A stretch of 32,294 bases of DNA from Gammaproteobacteria bacterium (GTDB taxonomy: Bacteria; Pseudomonadota; Gammaproteobacteria; Pseudomonadales; Litorivicinaceae), in the NCBI GenBank assembly GCA_009922705.1, contig RFUY01000006.1:1-32294 (forward strand), written 5' to 3'. Every line of letters begins with the position of its first letter. Position 1 is the first letter of the stretch. Position numbers and translations under genes: made by a program. This document shows, piece after piece, positions 1 to 8,570 of the stretch. Below the pieces are notes generated by a model. The model saw nothing but the letters and a program-made list of their open reading frames with translations, was not told where the DNA came from and searched no databases.

Positions 1-1602
1 ATGCCAATGGGTCCACCAAGATCCTGGATGGTTGGTGGCCGACTCTAGCCATGCGTCTGCCGTTGAGCCCAGCGTGCCATCGGTCCAGTAATTGCGTTTG
101 TTTTTTGCCGGTGGATTGATCACGCCCGCAATGTGTCCAGAGCCTCCGAGAACGAAAGTGGTGTCGCCACCCAAGAGCTCCGTGCCAATGAAGGTGGTTT
201 TCCATGGCGCAATGTGATCTTCGATTGCGCTGAAGAAATAGGCTGGAACTTTGACCTTGCCAAGGTCAATCCCCTTGCCGCAGCAGGTAAATCCGTCGGG
301 CTTCGCCAGGTTGTTCTCGACATACATCTCACGGATGTAGGTGTTGTACATGGTCGCTGGCAGGTTCGTTGGATCCGAGTTCCAATAGAGAATATCAAAG
401 GGCGGCGGTGTTTTTCCTTTCAAATAGTTGTTCACCACATACGACCAGATCAAATCGTTTGAGCGCAACATATTGAAGCCCAAGGCTAAACTCTTGCCGG
501 ACATGAATCCGTCTTTTTGGATCTGTTGCGCGCGCAGCTCAACCTCGTCCTTGTTCAGGAATATGCCGAGTTGGCCTGGGTCTGAGAAATCTAACAAGGT
601 CGTTAGGAAGGTCGCAGAGCCAATACTGGCATCCCGCTTTTTCTGCATCACACCCATCGCTGATCCCAGAATGGTGCCACCCACACACCAGGCGACTGCG
701 TTGAGTTTCTTCTCACCGGTGATGTCTTTCGTGACGCGGATCGCTTCAAAAATCCCATCGTTGACGTAGTCGTCCCAGCCAATGTCTCGATATTCTGGGG
801 TTGGGTTTGCCCATGAGATCAAGAACACCGTGTTGCCTTGGTCCACACACCATTTGACGAACGAGTTTTCTGGTTGCAGATCTAGGATGTAAAACTTATT
901 GATACAGGGCGGGACGATCAGCAATGGGCGCTTGTGGACCTGTTCAGTGGTCGGCGTGTATTGGATCAGTTCAAACAAGTGGTTTCGAAAGACGACAGAA
1001 CCCTCGGTGACAGCAATGTTTTCACCCAAGACAAACTTTGACTCATCCGTCATGGTGATCCGCCCTTTTTCGAGATCTGCGAGCAGATTTTGAAAGCCAT
1101 CAACAAGGCTCTGTCCCTTCGTTTCGACGGCTTCATGCAACACCTCGGGGTTCAGTGCTGCAAAGTTCGCAGGACTCATCGCATCGATAAAGTACTGTGC
1201 ATAAAACTTCAATTTCTCCTTGTCGGCGCCCTCAACCGGGATCGCATCGGTCGACTTGGACAAGACATCCGAGGTCAGCAAATACGACTGCTTGATGAAG
1301 TCGAAGATGGGATGACTATTCCACTGCTCGGAGTCAAAGCGACGGTCTTTGGGCGGCGTGAAACTGAAACTGCTCTGCATCAGATCGGTCCAAAGTTTGA
1401 ACTGCGTCTGTTGATACTGTGTCACCATCTCAAACCACGCTTGCGGGTTAGTCCAGGGTTGCATCACCAGTTCGGTCCAGACAGAGGTGAGATTTTTTAG
1501 AATGGCCGCTGTGTCTTCAGAACGCATCAGCCCCTGCATCAGGCGCTTACTTTCTGCATTCATGGTTTCGAACAGTTGTTCCGGTGCTTTCTGATCAGTC
1601 AC
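1..1602 (-). CDS. phaC: Class I poly(3-hydroxyalkanoate) synthase PhaC, 3' end truncated by window edge
   Basis: Read by hand from the minus strand (absent from the ORF track because it runs off the edge). GTG start at 1602 preceded by AAGGGAG; open to base 1 (534 codons). Contains the lipase-like box WCVGGT, GGSGHIAGVINPP, and the C-terminal PhaC-type ATNHPGSWW. Confidence 0.96.
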   Translation of the reverse strand, partial: MTDQKAPEQLFETMNAESKRLMQGLMRSEDTAAILKNLTSVWTELVMQPWTNPQAWFEMVTQYQQTQFKLWTDLMQSSFSFTPPKDRRFDSEQWNSHPIFDFIKQSYLLTSDVLSKSTDAIPVEGADKEKLKFYAQYFIDAMSPANFAALNPEVLHEAVETKGQSLVDGFQNLLADLEKGRITMTDESKFVLGENIAVTEGSVVFRNHLFELIQYTPTTEQVHKRPLLIVPPCINKFYILDLQPENSFVKWCVDQGNTVFLISWANPTPEYRDIGWDDYVNDGIFEAIRVTKDITGEKKLNAVAWCVGGTILGSAMGVMQKKRDASIGSATFLTTLLDFSDPGQLGIFLNKDEVELRAQQIQKDGFMSGKSLALGFNMLRSNDLIWSYVVNNYLKGKTPPPFDILYWNSDPTNLPATMYNTYIREMYVENNLAKPDGFTCCGKGIDLGKVKVPAYFFSAIEDHIAPWKTTFIGTELLGGDTTFVLGGSGHIAGVINPPAKNKRNYWTDGTLGSTADAWLESATNHPGSWWTHWH

Positions 1603-1660
1603 AAGTCGACTCCCTTCGGATTTGGATGAGGCAAAGTGATACAAGCCGCACAGTGTATTG

Positions 1661-1670
1661 TGCAGTGCAA
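1661..1670. promoter_or_regulatory. Candidate PHA-regulator (PhaR/PhbF-type) site, TGC-AGT-GCAA
   Basis: TGCAGTGCAA lies about 60 bp upstream of the phaC GTG. It resembles the TGC-N3-GCA type motifs described for PHA regulators. Motif match only. Confidence 0.3.
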
Positions 1671-1674
1671 TAAA

Positions 1675-1695
1675 AAGAAAGGGGAGGTACTCCCC
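1675..1695 (-). terminator. Rho-independent terminator/attenuator between phaB and phaC
   Basis: Minus strand reads GGGGAG-TAC-CTCCCC followed by TTTCTTTTTATT, starting 8 bp after the phaB stop codon. Confidence 0.7.
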
Positions 1696-1703
1696 AATCT
1701 TGG

Positions 1704-2450
1704 TTAGAACATATGCTGGCCACCATTGATGGCAAGGTTAGAGCCGGTCACGAAGCCTGCTCGCTCACTGGCTAAAAAGCCGACAGCGTAGGCAATTTCT
1801 TCAGGGTTCCCTAAGCGGCCGACAGGGATCGAACTTGCGATTTTGGCCAAGATTTCTTCACCGATCGCAGCCACCATCGAGGTCATGATATACCCCGGAC
1901 TCACGGTATTGACCGTGACCCCTTTGCCAGCAACTTCCTGCGCAAGACTCTTGGTGAAGCCGTGCATCCCTGCCTTTGCAGCGGCATAGTTGGCCTGTCC
2001 AAATTGGCCTTTTTGGCCATTCACGGAGCTGATGTTGACCACCCGACCCCATTGTTCCTCGAGCATGCCATTGATGACCAAGCGGGTCATGTTGAACACC
2101 GACCTGAGGTTTGCATTCATCACTTGATCCCACTGCTCGAGGGTCATTTTACGGAATGTGGAGTCACGCGTGATCCCGGCGTTGTTCACCAGGACATGAA
2201 TGTTGCCGTATTTCGCGACGATGCCTTCTACACATTGCCGCGCGGACTCTGAGTCAGAGACATCACCATAGGCCACGTCAATGTGATAGCCGGCTTCTGC
2301 CTGTTCAGCGGCCCAGGCCTGAGCCTTGTCGTGGTTCCCGCCGGAGTTGTAGCCGGCGATGACTTGGAAACCATCGGCTGCCAATTCGCGGCAAATGGCC
2401 GTCCCAATTCCACCAGTCCCGCCTGTGACGAGTGCAATGCGCTGTGTCAT
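1704..2450 (-). CDS. phaB: Acetoacetyl-CoA reductase (SDR family, PhaB)
   Basis: 248 aa; TGGTGGIG cofactor motif, NNAG, YAAAKAG catalytic motif, typical PhaB C-terminus GSNLAINGGQHMF; adjacent to phaC. Confidence 0.95.
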   Translation of the reverse strand: MTQRIALVTGGTGGIGTAICRELAADGFQVIAGYNSGGNHDKAQAWAAEQAEAGYHIDVAYGDVSDSESARQCVEGIVAKYGNIHVLVNNAGITRDSTFRKMTLEQWDQVMNANLRSVFNMTRLVINGMLEEQWGRVVNISSVNGQKGQFGQANYAAAKAGMHGFTKSLAQEVAGKGVTVNTVSPGYIMTSMVAAIGEEILAKIASSIPVGRLGNPEEIAYAVGFLASERAGFVTGSNLAINGGQHMF

Positions 2451-2514
2451 AGTGTGTCCTCATCGAGTTATCGTTGTCTCTAAATTACGAACTGATTCAA
2501 GGACGCAAGCAACC

Positions 2515-2802
2515 ATGACTGACCAAAAGTCGCTTGATCCATTAGTCGCAGTCACCATCGATGCCTCGGGACTCCGCTGCCCTGAGCCCGTGATGTTGAC
2601 GCGTAATGCCCTGCGCAAACTGCAACCGGGTGAGCAATTACGATTGATTGCGACTGATCCATCCACGTGTCGGGATATTCCCACATTGTGTCGATTTATG
2701 GGACATACGTTAGTGAGTCAGACTGAGCTGGATCAATCGTACGAGTTTGTCGTTGCCCGTGCCGGGGAGAGCCCACAGGCGGACAACAGATCCTGCCAGT
2801 GA
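2515..2802 (+). CDS. tusA: TusA/SirA family sulfurtransferase
   Basis: Internal ATG of track ORF 2359..2802. MTDQKSLDPLVAVTIDASGLRCPEPVMLTRNALRKLQPGEQL...CRFMGH contains the CPxP motif and TusA fold signature. Confidence 0.88.
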   Translation: MTDQKSLDPLVAVTIDASGLRCPEPVMLTRNALRKLQPGEQLRLIATDPSTCRDIPTLCRFMGHTLVSQTELDQSYEFVVARAGESPQADNRSCQ

Positions 2803-3764
2803 CGAATATGGGTAGACATGGCGGCGCTGTATGTGGCGTGGGTCCCGGCAGGCAGTTGGAGGAGTTGATCGAGTCGAGCCTCCAGTGTGTTGGGTAACTC
2901 GAGGGGTTTTGCAATCGGGTTCCACAGCGCATCGAGCGCACGTTGATAGCGTTGAATGTCCGCAAGATGTGGTTGTACCGTCGTCGCAAAATAGGTTGTC
3001 ACGAAGCTTTGTAGTCGGCGTCCCTGTTCTGTTGGTGTCCCGAGGGGACAGAGGGTTGGCTTCGCCAAGCGCTGTGCTTGGACTTCATTGGCCGTGTGTA
3101 GCAGCGTGAGGGTATCGAGCGTTAAACGGCGCAGTTGTCCATGGACACGTGTGGACTCGAGAGTGGCCAATGCGGATTCAAAGGCCGATTTTTGCGCCGA
3201 TTCGGGACCGGTCTTGTCGTCGAGACCCAGCAACGCAAAGCGTCGAACCTCGACGAATGCCACTTGATAGCGCTCCCATGCGTCAGCTAAAGAGGCGTCT
3301 CCAGAATCAAGGCTGGAGTGCAGGGCATCGGCAGTGTCGCTCGCAAAGAGCAGATTCCAGAGCGCTGTTTCTCGATCTTTGGCCTTATTGAGTTGGGCTG
3401 CTTGGAGCCAATCGGGCGTCTCTGGCGTCTGCTCAACGCACGCCGCCAGCCCCACGCTAAGTTCCCACTCGTACAAAAATTGTTGGGACGCCGCTTTTTG
3501 TCGTCCCAGCGATGAGTTGCGCTCTGCAATCAGGGGCACCAAACCGCAGGGCCCGAGCTTAAGGGCTTCTGTGATGGCGATCCGTGTGTCACTCAGAGCG
3601 CGGGGCTTGGGTTGGCTCCTCACAATGGTTTGTGGTGGGAGGTCGGGAGTCTCGAGTTGCAGTATGCGGCTGAGCCGTGAGAGGTACTCCTCAGCATCCA
3701 GTGTCTCCCGGCGCTCGCTGCAACCTGCGAGCACGAGCAGTAGCGCAATCCAGGCTAGACGCAT
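2733..3764 (-). CDS. DUF3080-like lipoprotein
   Basis: 343 aa; lipobox signal peptide MRLAWIALLLVLAGC; overall sequence resembles the gammaproteobacterial DUF3080 family. Confidence 0.7.
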   Translation of the reverse strand: MRLAWIALLLVLAGCSERRETLDAEEYLSRLSRILQLETPDLPPQTIVRSQPKPRALSDTRIAITEALKLGPCGLVPLIAERNSSLGRQKAASQQFLYEWELSVGLAACVEQTPETPDWLQAAQLNKAKDRETALWNLLFASDTADALHSSLDSGDASLADAWERYQVAFVEVRRFALLGLDDKTGPESAQKSAFESALATLESTRVHGQLRRLTLDTLTLLHTANEVQAQRLAKPTLCPLGTPTEQGRRLQSFVTTYFATTVQPHLADIQRYQRALDALWNPIAKPLELPNTLEARLDQLLQLPAGTHATYSAAMSTHIRHWQDLLSACGLSPARATTNSYD

Positions 3765-4231
3765 GCAGAGAGCGCGCGGAGTACGCGAGCGGCAGTTGGC
3801 GGCATCGATGCTTGTAAGTGCGCTCTGGCGTCTCGGATCTGATCTAAGAAGACGCCAGGATCTGGGCGCCCCGAGAAGTCATCACGACTGGGCGAGAAGG
3901 GCAGGCCCACACACTCGCAGAACAGCCACTCAAGTGCTTGTGGCCGCACTTCGGCCGCTTCAAAAGCCGCTTGTTCGGTGATGGAACGTCCCTCAGGCGC
4001 ATACCAATAGCCAAAGTCGTCTTCGGTCCGTCGTTTGTCGCCAGCCAAGCAGTAATGCGCGAGCTCATGGAGTAGACTTCTCGGGTAATCCGATCGAAAT
4101 TGCAGGCAGCCGGGTTTGCCGTCCCGTGGTGCACGGTAAAACGGTTCTGGATGTCCACCCTCGATCTGCAACTCAGGCAGCGCAGAGTGCAGGATGCGGA
4201 TTAGTTGCGCGCAGTATTCAGCATCAGTCAT
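3755..4231 (-). CDS. epmC: Elongation factor P hydroxylase, EpmC (YfcM)
   Basis: Start placed at the [57 protein letters not shown] closely resembles EpmC. Confidence 0.85.
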   Translation of the reverse strand: [158 protein letters not shown]

Positions 4232-4718
4232 GGAGATAGTGTACGTGTGGTGGCTCTGGATTGTCGTGGCCATGGTGTTGATTGCCGGGCCTATTTTTTG
4301 GGCGCGTCCGTCGCCGCGCGAGCGCCGGTTAGCCGCGTTACGCAGTGATGCACTGTCTCTCGGCCTCAAGATCTCGACTGAAATTGTCGATCCTTGGACT
4401 GCTGACCGTTTGAAGCAGGCAAAGATCTCAAATTATCGACTCATCACCATCAGTCACGGCCCACGGTTTCGGTTGTGGCGATTTCCAGGCCGAGACACCT
4501 GGACACCGACACCTCAGACCATTGGTCTTTCTGGGCGCGAGGGGCCAGTGTGGGCGTGGATTCAGGACCTGCCGGAGAGCATACGCAGTGTGCAGGTGAG
4601 CGAGACCGGGCTATCTGTCACGATTGATGAGGATATCCCCGGGTTGACGGCATCCGAGATCCATCAGCACCTCCAGGCCCTTAAGGCCTTGGTGCAGGCC
4701 TCAGCGGATGCGGACTGA
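4230..4718 (+). CDS. Hypothetical small membrane-anchored protein
   Basis: ORF with one N-terminal TM segment (VYVWWLWIVVAMVLIAGPIFW) and a cytosolic-like C-terminal domain; start assigned to ATG 4230 (MEIVYVWW), alternative GTG starts nearby. Confidence 0.65.
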   Translation: MEIVYVWWLWIVVAMVLIAGPIFWARPSPRERRLAALRSDALSLGLKISTEIVDPWTADRLKQAKISNYRLITISHGPRFRLWRFPGRDTWTPTPQTIGLSGREGPVWAWIQDLPESIRSVQVSETGLSVTIDEDIPGLTASEIHQHLQALKALVQASADAD

Positions 4719-4825
4719 GTGCCTGGGTTGCGGCTGGCGATAAATTCGTGCTTGCATAAAAAACGACTTTGCATTTCAAATGCGAGGCTTTGAGATTCAT
4801 CTAGATCTGGGACGCCCATTACCCT

Positions 4826-7393
4826 ATGGCTAAATCACTTGTGATCGTCGAATCGCCTGCCAAAGCGAAAACGATCAATCAGTACCTCGGCTCGAACTAT
4901 GTTGTGAAATCGAGCGTCGGACATATCCGGGATTTACCGACTTCCGGCGGGGGTACAGAGACCCGCGCAAAGCCGACCAAAAGCACTGCGCCGAAAGAAG
5001 AGCGGCAACGCGCTCAGTTGATCCGTCGAATGGGTGTTGATCCTGAACACCAGTGGCATGCCCGTTATGAAATTTTGCCGGGGAAGGAGAAGGTTGTCGC
5101 TGAGCTTAAAAAGCTCGCAGCACACGCTGACACCATTTATCTGGCGACTGACTTGGATCGTGAGGGAGAGGCGATTGCCTGGCACCTGCAGGAAACCATT
5201 GGGGGCGATCCGGAGAAATATCGGCGCGTGGTCTTTTCTGAAATCACCAAGTCTGCCATCACTGCTGCTTTTTCAAATCCCTCAAAGGTCAACGTTGATC
5301 GAGTCAATGCCCAACAGGCGCGCCGATTCCTTGACCGTGTGGTGGGTTACATGGTCTCCCCACTGCTATGGGCCAAGATTGCGCGGGGGCTGTCTGCTGG
5401 GCGCGTGCAGTCTGTTGCTGTTCGCCTGGTTGTGGAACGCGAGCGTGCGATCCGGGCCTTTATCCCCGTGGAGTATTGGGAGCTCTTTGCTGATTTGAAG
5501 TCTCAGGCAGCTGAGGCACGATTCCAGGTGGTTGAGTATCAGGGCAACGCATTTAAACCCACGACAGAAGCGCAGTCGATGGCGGCTGTTGCCACCTTGA
5601 CACAGGCTGCGTATCGGGTGCGAGAACGGGAGAGTAAGCCTGGGAAGACGCGTCCCCCAGCCCCGTTGATTACCTCGACACTCCAACAGGCAGCGAGCCA
5701 GCGGCTGGGATTTGGTGTGAAAAAGACCATGACTCTTGCGCAGCGGTTGTATGAGGCAGGTCTAATCACCTACATGCGAACGGACTCGACCTATTTGTCA
5801 CAAGATGCGATTGCGGCGGCGCGCGACTACATTGCTGGCGCCTTTGCGCCTGGGTTTTTACCGGAGACCCCTAATTTTTACGCCTCCCGAGAGAATGCGC
5901 AGGAAGCCCATGAGGCGATTCGGCCGACCAATGTTCATCGTCAGGCGACGACGCTGTCTGGCGTTGAGCGGGACGCCCAACGCTTGTACGACCTGATCTG
6001 GCGTCAGTTTGTGGCCTGCCAAATGACACCTGCCGAGTATCTCACTACCAGTATCCTTGTGGATGCTGAGGGATATGGACTCCGGGCGCGTGGCCGTGTC
6101 ACCACATTCCAGGGCTATCAGGCCGTGCTTCCGGTGCAGGGCAAGGGCGATGATGCGGCGGAATTGCCGAATGTAAAAGAAGGCGATGTGCTGACTCTCG
6201 AGGCGCTCGATCCCATCCAAAAATTCACCTCTCCTCCGGCGCGATACAATGAAGCATCGCTGGTGCGAGAGTTGGAGAAGCAGGGTATCGGTCGTCCCTC
6301 GACCTATGCTGCGATCATCACCACGATTCAAGAACGTGGGTATGTCGAAATGGAAGGGCGTCGACTTTTTGCAACTAAGATGGGCGAAATCGTCACCGAT
6401 CGACTGGTTGAGAACTTCAGTGATCTATTGAGCTATGACTTCACCGCAGGGATGGAAGATTCCTTGGATGGGGTCGCAGAGGGCCAGAAAGACTGGATTC
6501 AGCTCTTGAATGAATTCTATGCCCACTTCAAGGCCAATCTAGATCAGGCTGCGAGTGATGATGGGATGCGGCCGAATACGCCGACCTTGACCGACATTCC
6601 CTGTCCGAGTTGCGCCCGATCGATGATGATTCGGACGGCGACGACAGGTGTCTTTTTGGGATGTTCAGGCTATCAACTGCCGCCCAAAGAGCGGTGTAAA
6701 ACCACCATTAATTTATTGCCCGGTCATGAAGCGGTTCCGGAGGGCGACGAGGCCGAGACCCAGGCATTACGCGAGAAAAAACGGTGTCCACTGTGTGAGA
6801 CGGCCATGGAGGCTTACCTGTTGGACGCCACCCGTAAACTGCACATTTGTGGGAATAACCCAGATTGCACGGGCTATCTGGTCGAGGCCGGCCAATATAA
6901 GCTCAAGGGCTATGAGGGTCCGACACTTGAGTGTGATAAGTGCGGGTCAGAGATGCAGTTGCGAACCGGTCGGTTTGGTAAGTTCTTTGGCTGTACCCAA
7001 GCGGACTGCAAGAACACCCGTAAGTTGTTAAAGAATGGCCAAGCGGCCCCTCCAAAAATGGATCCCATTCCCATGCCTTGGCTCGCCTGCGTGAAAGTCG
7101 AAGACACCTATGTCCTGCGCGATGGGGCTGCGGGACTCTTTTTGGCCGCGAGTGGATTTCCGAAAAATCGAGAGACCCGAGCGCCGAAGGTGGCTGAGTT
7201 GAAAACGGTGGCGGAACAACTTGAAGCAAAATATCGGTACCTGCTCGAGGCGCCCGAGGTAGACCCTGATGGTCACCAGACTGAAGTACGATTCAGTCGG
7301 AAAGCGGGTGAAAGCTATGTGATGTCTGAGGCCAATGGGAAGCCGACCGGTTGGAAAGCGACTTACCAGAATGGACGTTGGGTGACACCCTAA
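4826..7393 (+). CDS. topA: DNA topoisomerase I
   Basis: 855 aa; [41 protein letters not shown] active-site motif, and C-terminal four-Cys zinc ribbons. Confidence 0.98.
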   Translation: MAKSLVIVESPAKAKTINQYLGSNYVVKSSVGHIRDLPTSGGGTETRAKPTKSTAPKEERQRAQLIRRMGVDPEHQWHARYEILPGKEKVVAELKKLAAHADTIYLATDLDREGEAIAWHLQETIGGDPEKYRRVVFSEITKSAITAAFSNPSKVNVDRVNAQQARRFLDRVVGYMVSPLLWAKIARGLSAGRVQSVAVRLVVERERAIRAFIPVEYWELFADLKSQAAEARFQVVEYQGNAFKPTTEAQSMAAVATLTQAAYRVRERESKPGKTRPPAPLITSTLQQAASQRLGFGVKKTMTLAQRLYEAGLITYMRTDSTYLSQDAIAAARDYIAGAFAPGFLPETPNFYASRENAQEAHEAIRPTNVHRQATTLSGVERDAQRLYDLIWRQFVACQMTPAEYLTTSILVDAEGYGLRARGRVTTFQGYQAVLPVQGKGDDAAELPNVKEGDVLTLEALDPIQKFTSPPARYNEASLVRELEKQGIGRPSTYAAIITTIQERGYVEMEGRRLFATKMGEIVTDRLVENFSDLLSYDFTAGMEDSLDGVAEGQKDWIQLLNEFYAHFKANLDQAASDDGMRPNTPTLTDIPCPSCARSMMIRTATTGVFLGCSGYQLPPKERCKTTINLLPGHEAVPEGDEAETQALREKKRCPLCETAMEAYLLDATRKLHICGNNPDCTGYLVEAGQYKLKGYEGPTLECDKCGSEMQLRTGRFGKFFGCTQADCKNTRKLLKNGQAAPPKMDPIPMPWLACVKVEDTYVLRDGAAGLFLAASGFPKNRETRAPKVAELKTVAEQLEAKYRYLLEAPEVDPDGHQTEVRFSRKAGESYVMSEANGKPTGWKATYQNGRWVTP

Positions 7394-7897
7394 ATGTCAA
7401 TCGCCCAAGCGCAGTCGCGCCTTCGTGAGTCACTCAGTAAATGTGGCGCATTGGTGGCGCTGGCGGATCGGGTCGAGACTCGCCTCGACCGACATGCGGT
7501 GGATGAGGCAATTCTTCATCAGATTGGCGCGACATTAGTAGCGCTATGCCAAACCATTGCCGAGTCGCATGGCATCAGCGCTTCGACAGTGCAGGGTTTG
7601 AGTAGTTTGCAGTCAACCTTGCGTGCGCGGCAGCTCACCTCTGTCGAAGCTGATTTTTTGGCGCGCGAGGCCTTAGCTGACGGTGGATGGTGGCCGCTGT
7701 GGCAGTCAGAATTAGAGCGAGTGATGCAGCCCAAACCGCTCGCCAAATCGGCGCCTGCGTATGGCCTGATCGGCTCAGACCGATCTGAGGCTTCTGATCC
7801 GGGATTACTGGCTGCTAGAGACACGCACTATCGAGCGTGGGTTGATGCTCTGCGCGGATTAATTCAGACGGTAGAGTCCACTCTGCTCGAGGCTTAA
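7394..7897 (+). CDS. Hypothetical protein, DUF6586-like, immediately downstream of topA
   Basis: 167 aa ORF whose ATG directly abuts the topA TAA; size, position and sequence recall the small gene between topA and lexA in pseudomonads. Confidence 0.65.
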   Translation: MSIAQAQSRLRESLSKCGALVALADRVETRLDRHAVDEAILHQIGATLVALCQTIAESHGISASTVQGLSSLQSTLRARQLTSVEADFLAREALADGGWWPLWQSELERVMQPKPLAKSAPAYGLIGSDRSEASDPGLLAARDTHYRAWVDALRGLIQTVESTLLEA

Positions 7898-8523
7898 GAC
7901 AGTTGGGTGCGAATCACCCCAACGGCAAGCCCTTCAATCATCAGTTGCTCCGGATCCCGAACTTCAATTGGGGGGTAGGCTGGGTTTTCTGCGATCAACA
8001 GTACGCGTGTTGGCTCAATCCGTAATCGCTTGACGGTCACTTCCCCGTCCACACGCGCAACGACGATGTCGCCCGTATTTGCATCGCGCCGCTTAAGGAC
8101 TGCGAGTAAATCACCATCCAAAATCCCGATCCCTTGCATCGAGTCACCACGAACAGTTAACAGATAGTCTGGTCGTGTGGCGAACAACTGTGGCTGTACA
8201 GGAACAATGCGCTCAATGTGAGCTTGGGAATCAATGGGCAAGCCGGCAGCGACACGACCGATGACGGGGAGGCCAATCTCTTGTGCCTCGGGCTCGTCGA
8301 GGTCAACCAGGCATTGAATGCCACGGGATGCACCATTGTGTAATCGAATCGCGCCACGACGCTCAAGCGCACGTAAGTGGGATTCTGCGGCATTCACCGA
8401 GCGGTACCCTAGGGCAGTCGCAATTTCAGCGCGAGTGGGTGGACGTCCATCCGTGCGGATTGCATCTTGGATCATCTCAAGCACGCGTGCTTGCGCCTTG
8501 GTGAGTCGAATCTCTGCGGTCAT
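7894..8523 (-). CDS. lexA: LexA SOS transcriptional repressor
   Basis: 209 aa; N-terminal winged helix, cleavage region VIGRVAAGLPI, catalytic Ser in GDSMQGIGILDGD and Lys in EVTVKRL. Confidence 0.97.
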   Translation of the reverse strand: MTAEIRLTKAQARVLEMIQDAIRTDGRPPTRAEIATALGYRSVNAAESHLRALERRGAIRLHNGASRGIQCLVDLDEPEAQEIGLPVIGRVAAGLPIDSQAHIERIVPVQPQLFATRPDYLLTVRGDSMQGIGILDGDLLAVLKRRDANTGDIVVARVDGEVTVKRLRIEPTRVLLIAENPAYPPIEVRDPEQLMIEGLAVGVIRTQLS

Positions 8524-8524
8524 G

Positions 8525-8540
8525 CTGGATAAATTAACAG
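8525..8540. promoter_or_regulatory. LexA-binding SOS box
   Basis: CTGGATAAATTAACAG = CTG-N10-CAG with AT-rich core, 1 bp upstream of the lexA ATG. Confidence 0.85.
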
Positions 8541-8544
8541 TCTT

Positions 8545-8570
8545 TTCAGAGATTGCAACCGATCTCTGAA
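8545..8570. repeat. 9-bp inverted repeat/hairpin spanning the argF stop codon
   Basis: TTCAGAGAT-TGCAACCG-ATCTCTGAA; perfect 9-bp arms, 8-nt loop, no T tract on either side. Confidence 0.75.

Noticed and set aside
120-1500. Multiple track ORFs (92-136 aa) at the left edge
   Set aside because: All are shadow frames over phaC, whose true frame is open from 1602 to the window edge and shows unambiguous PhaC motifs.
3334-3981. 215-aa plus-strand ORF opposite the DUF3080-like and epmC-like genes
   Set aside because: Antisense to well-supported coding sequence, Arg/Ser-rich low-complexity translation with no recognisable motif; typical shadow ORF.
4394-4718. Possible YajC-like identity for the small membrane protein
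   Set aside because: Only the N-terminal TM is suggestive; no secD/secF or tgt nearby and no clear YajC motif, so left as hypothetical.
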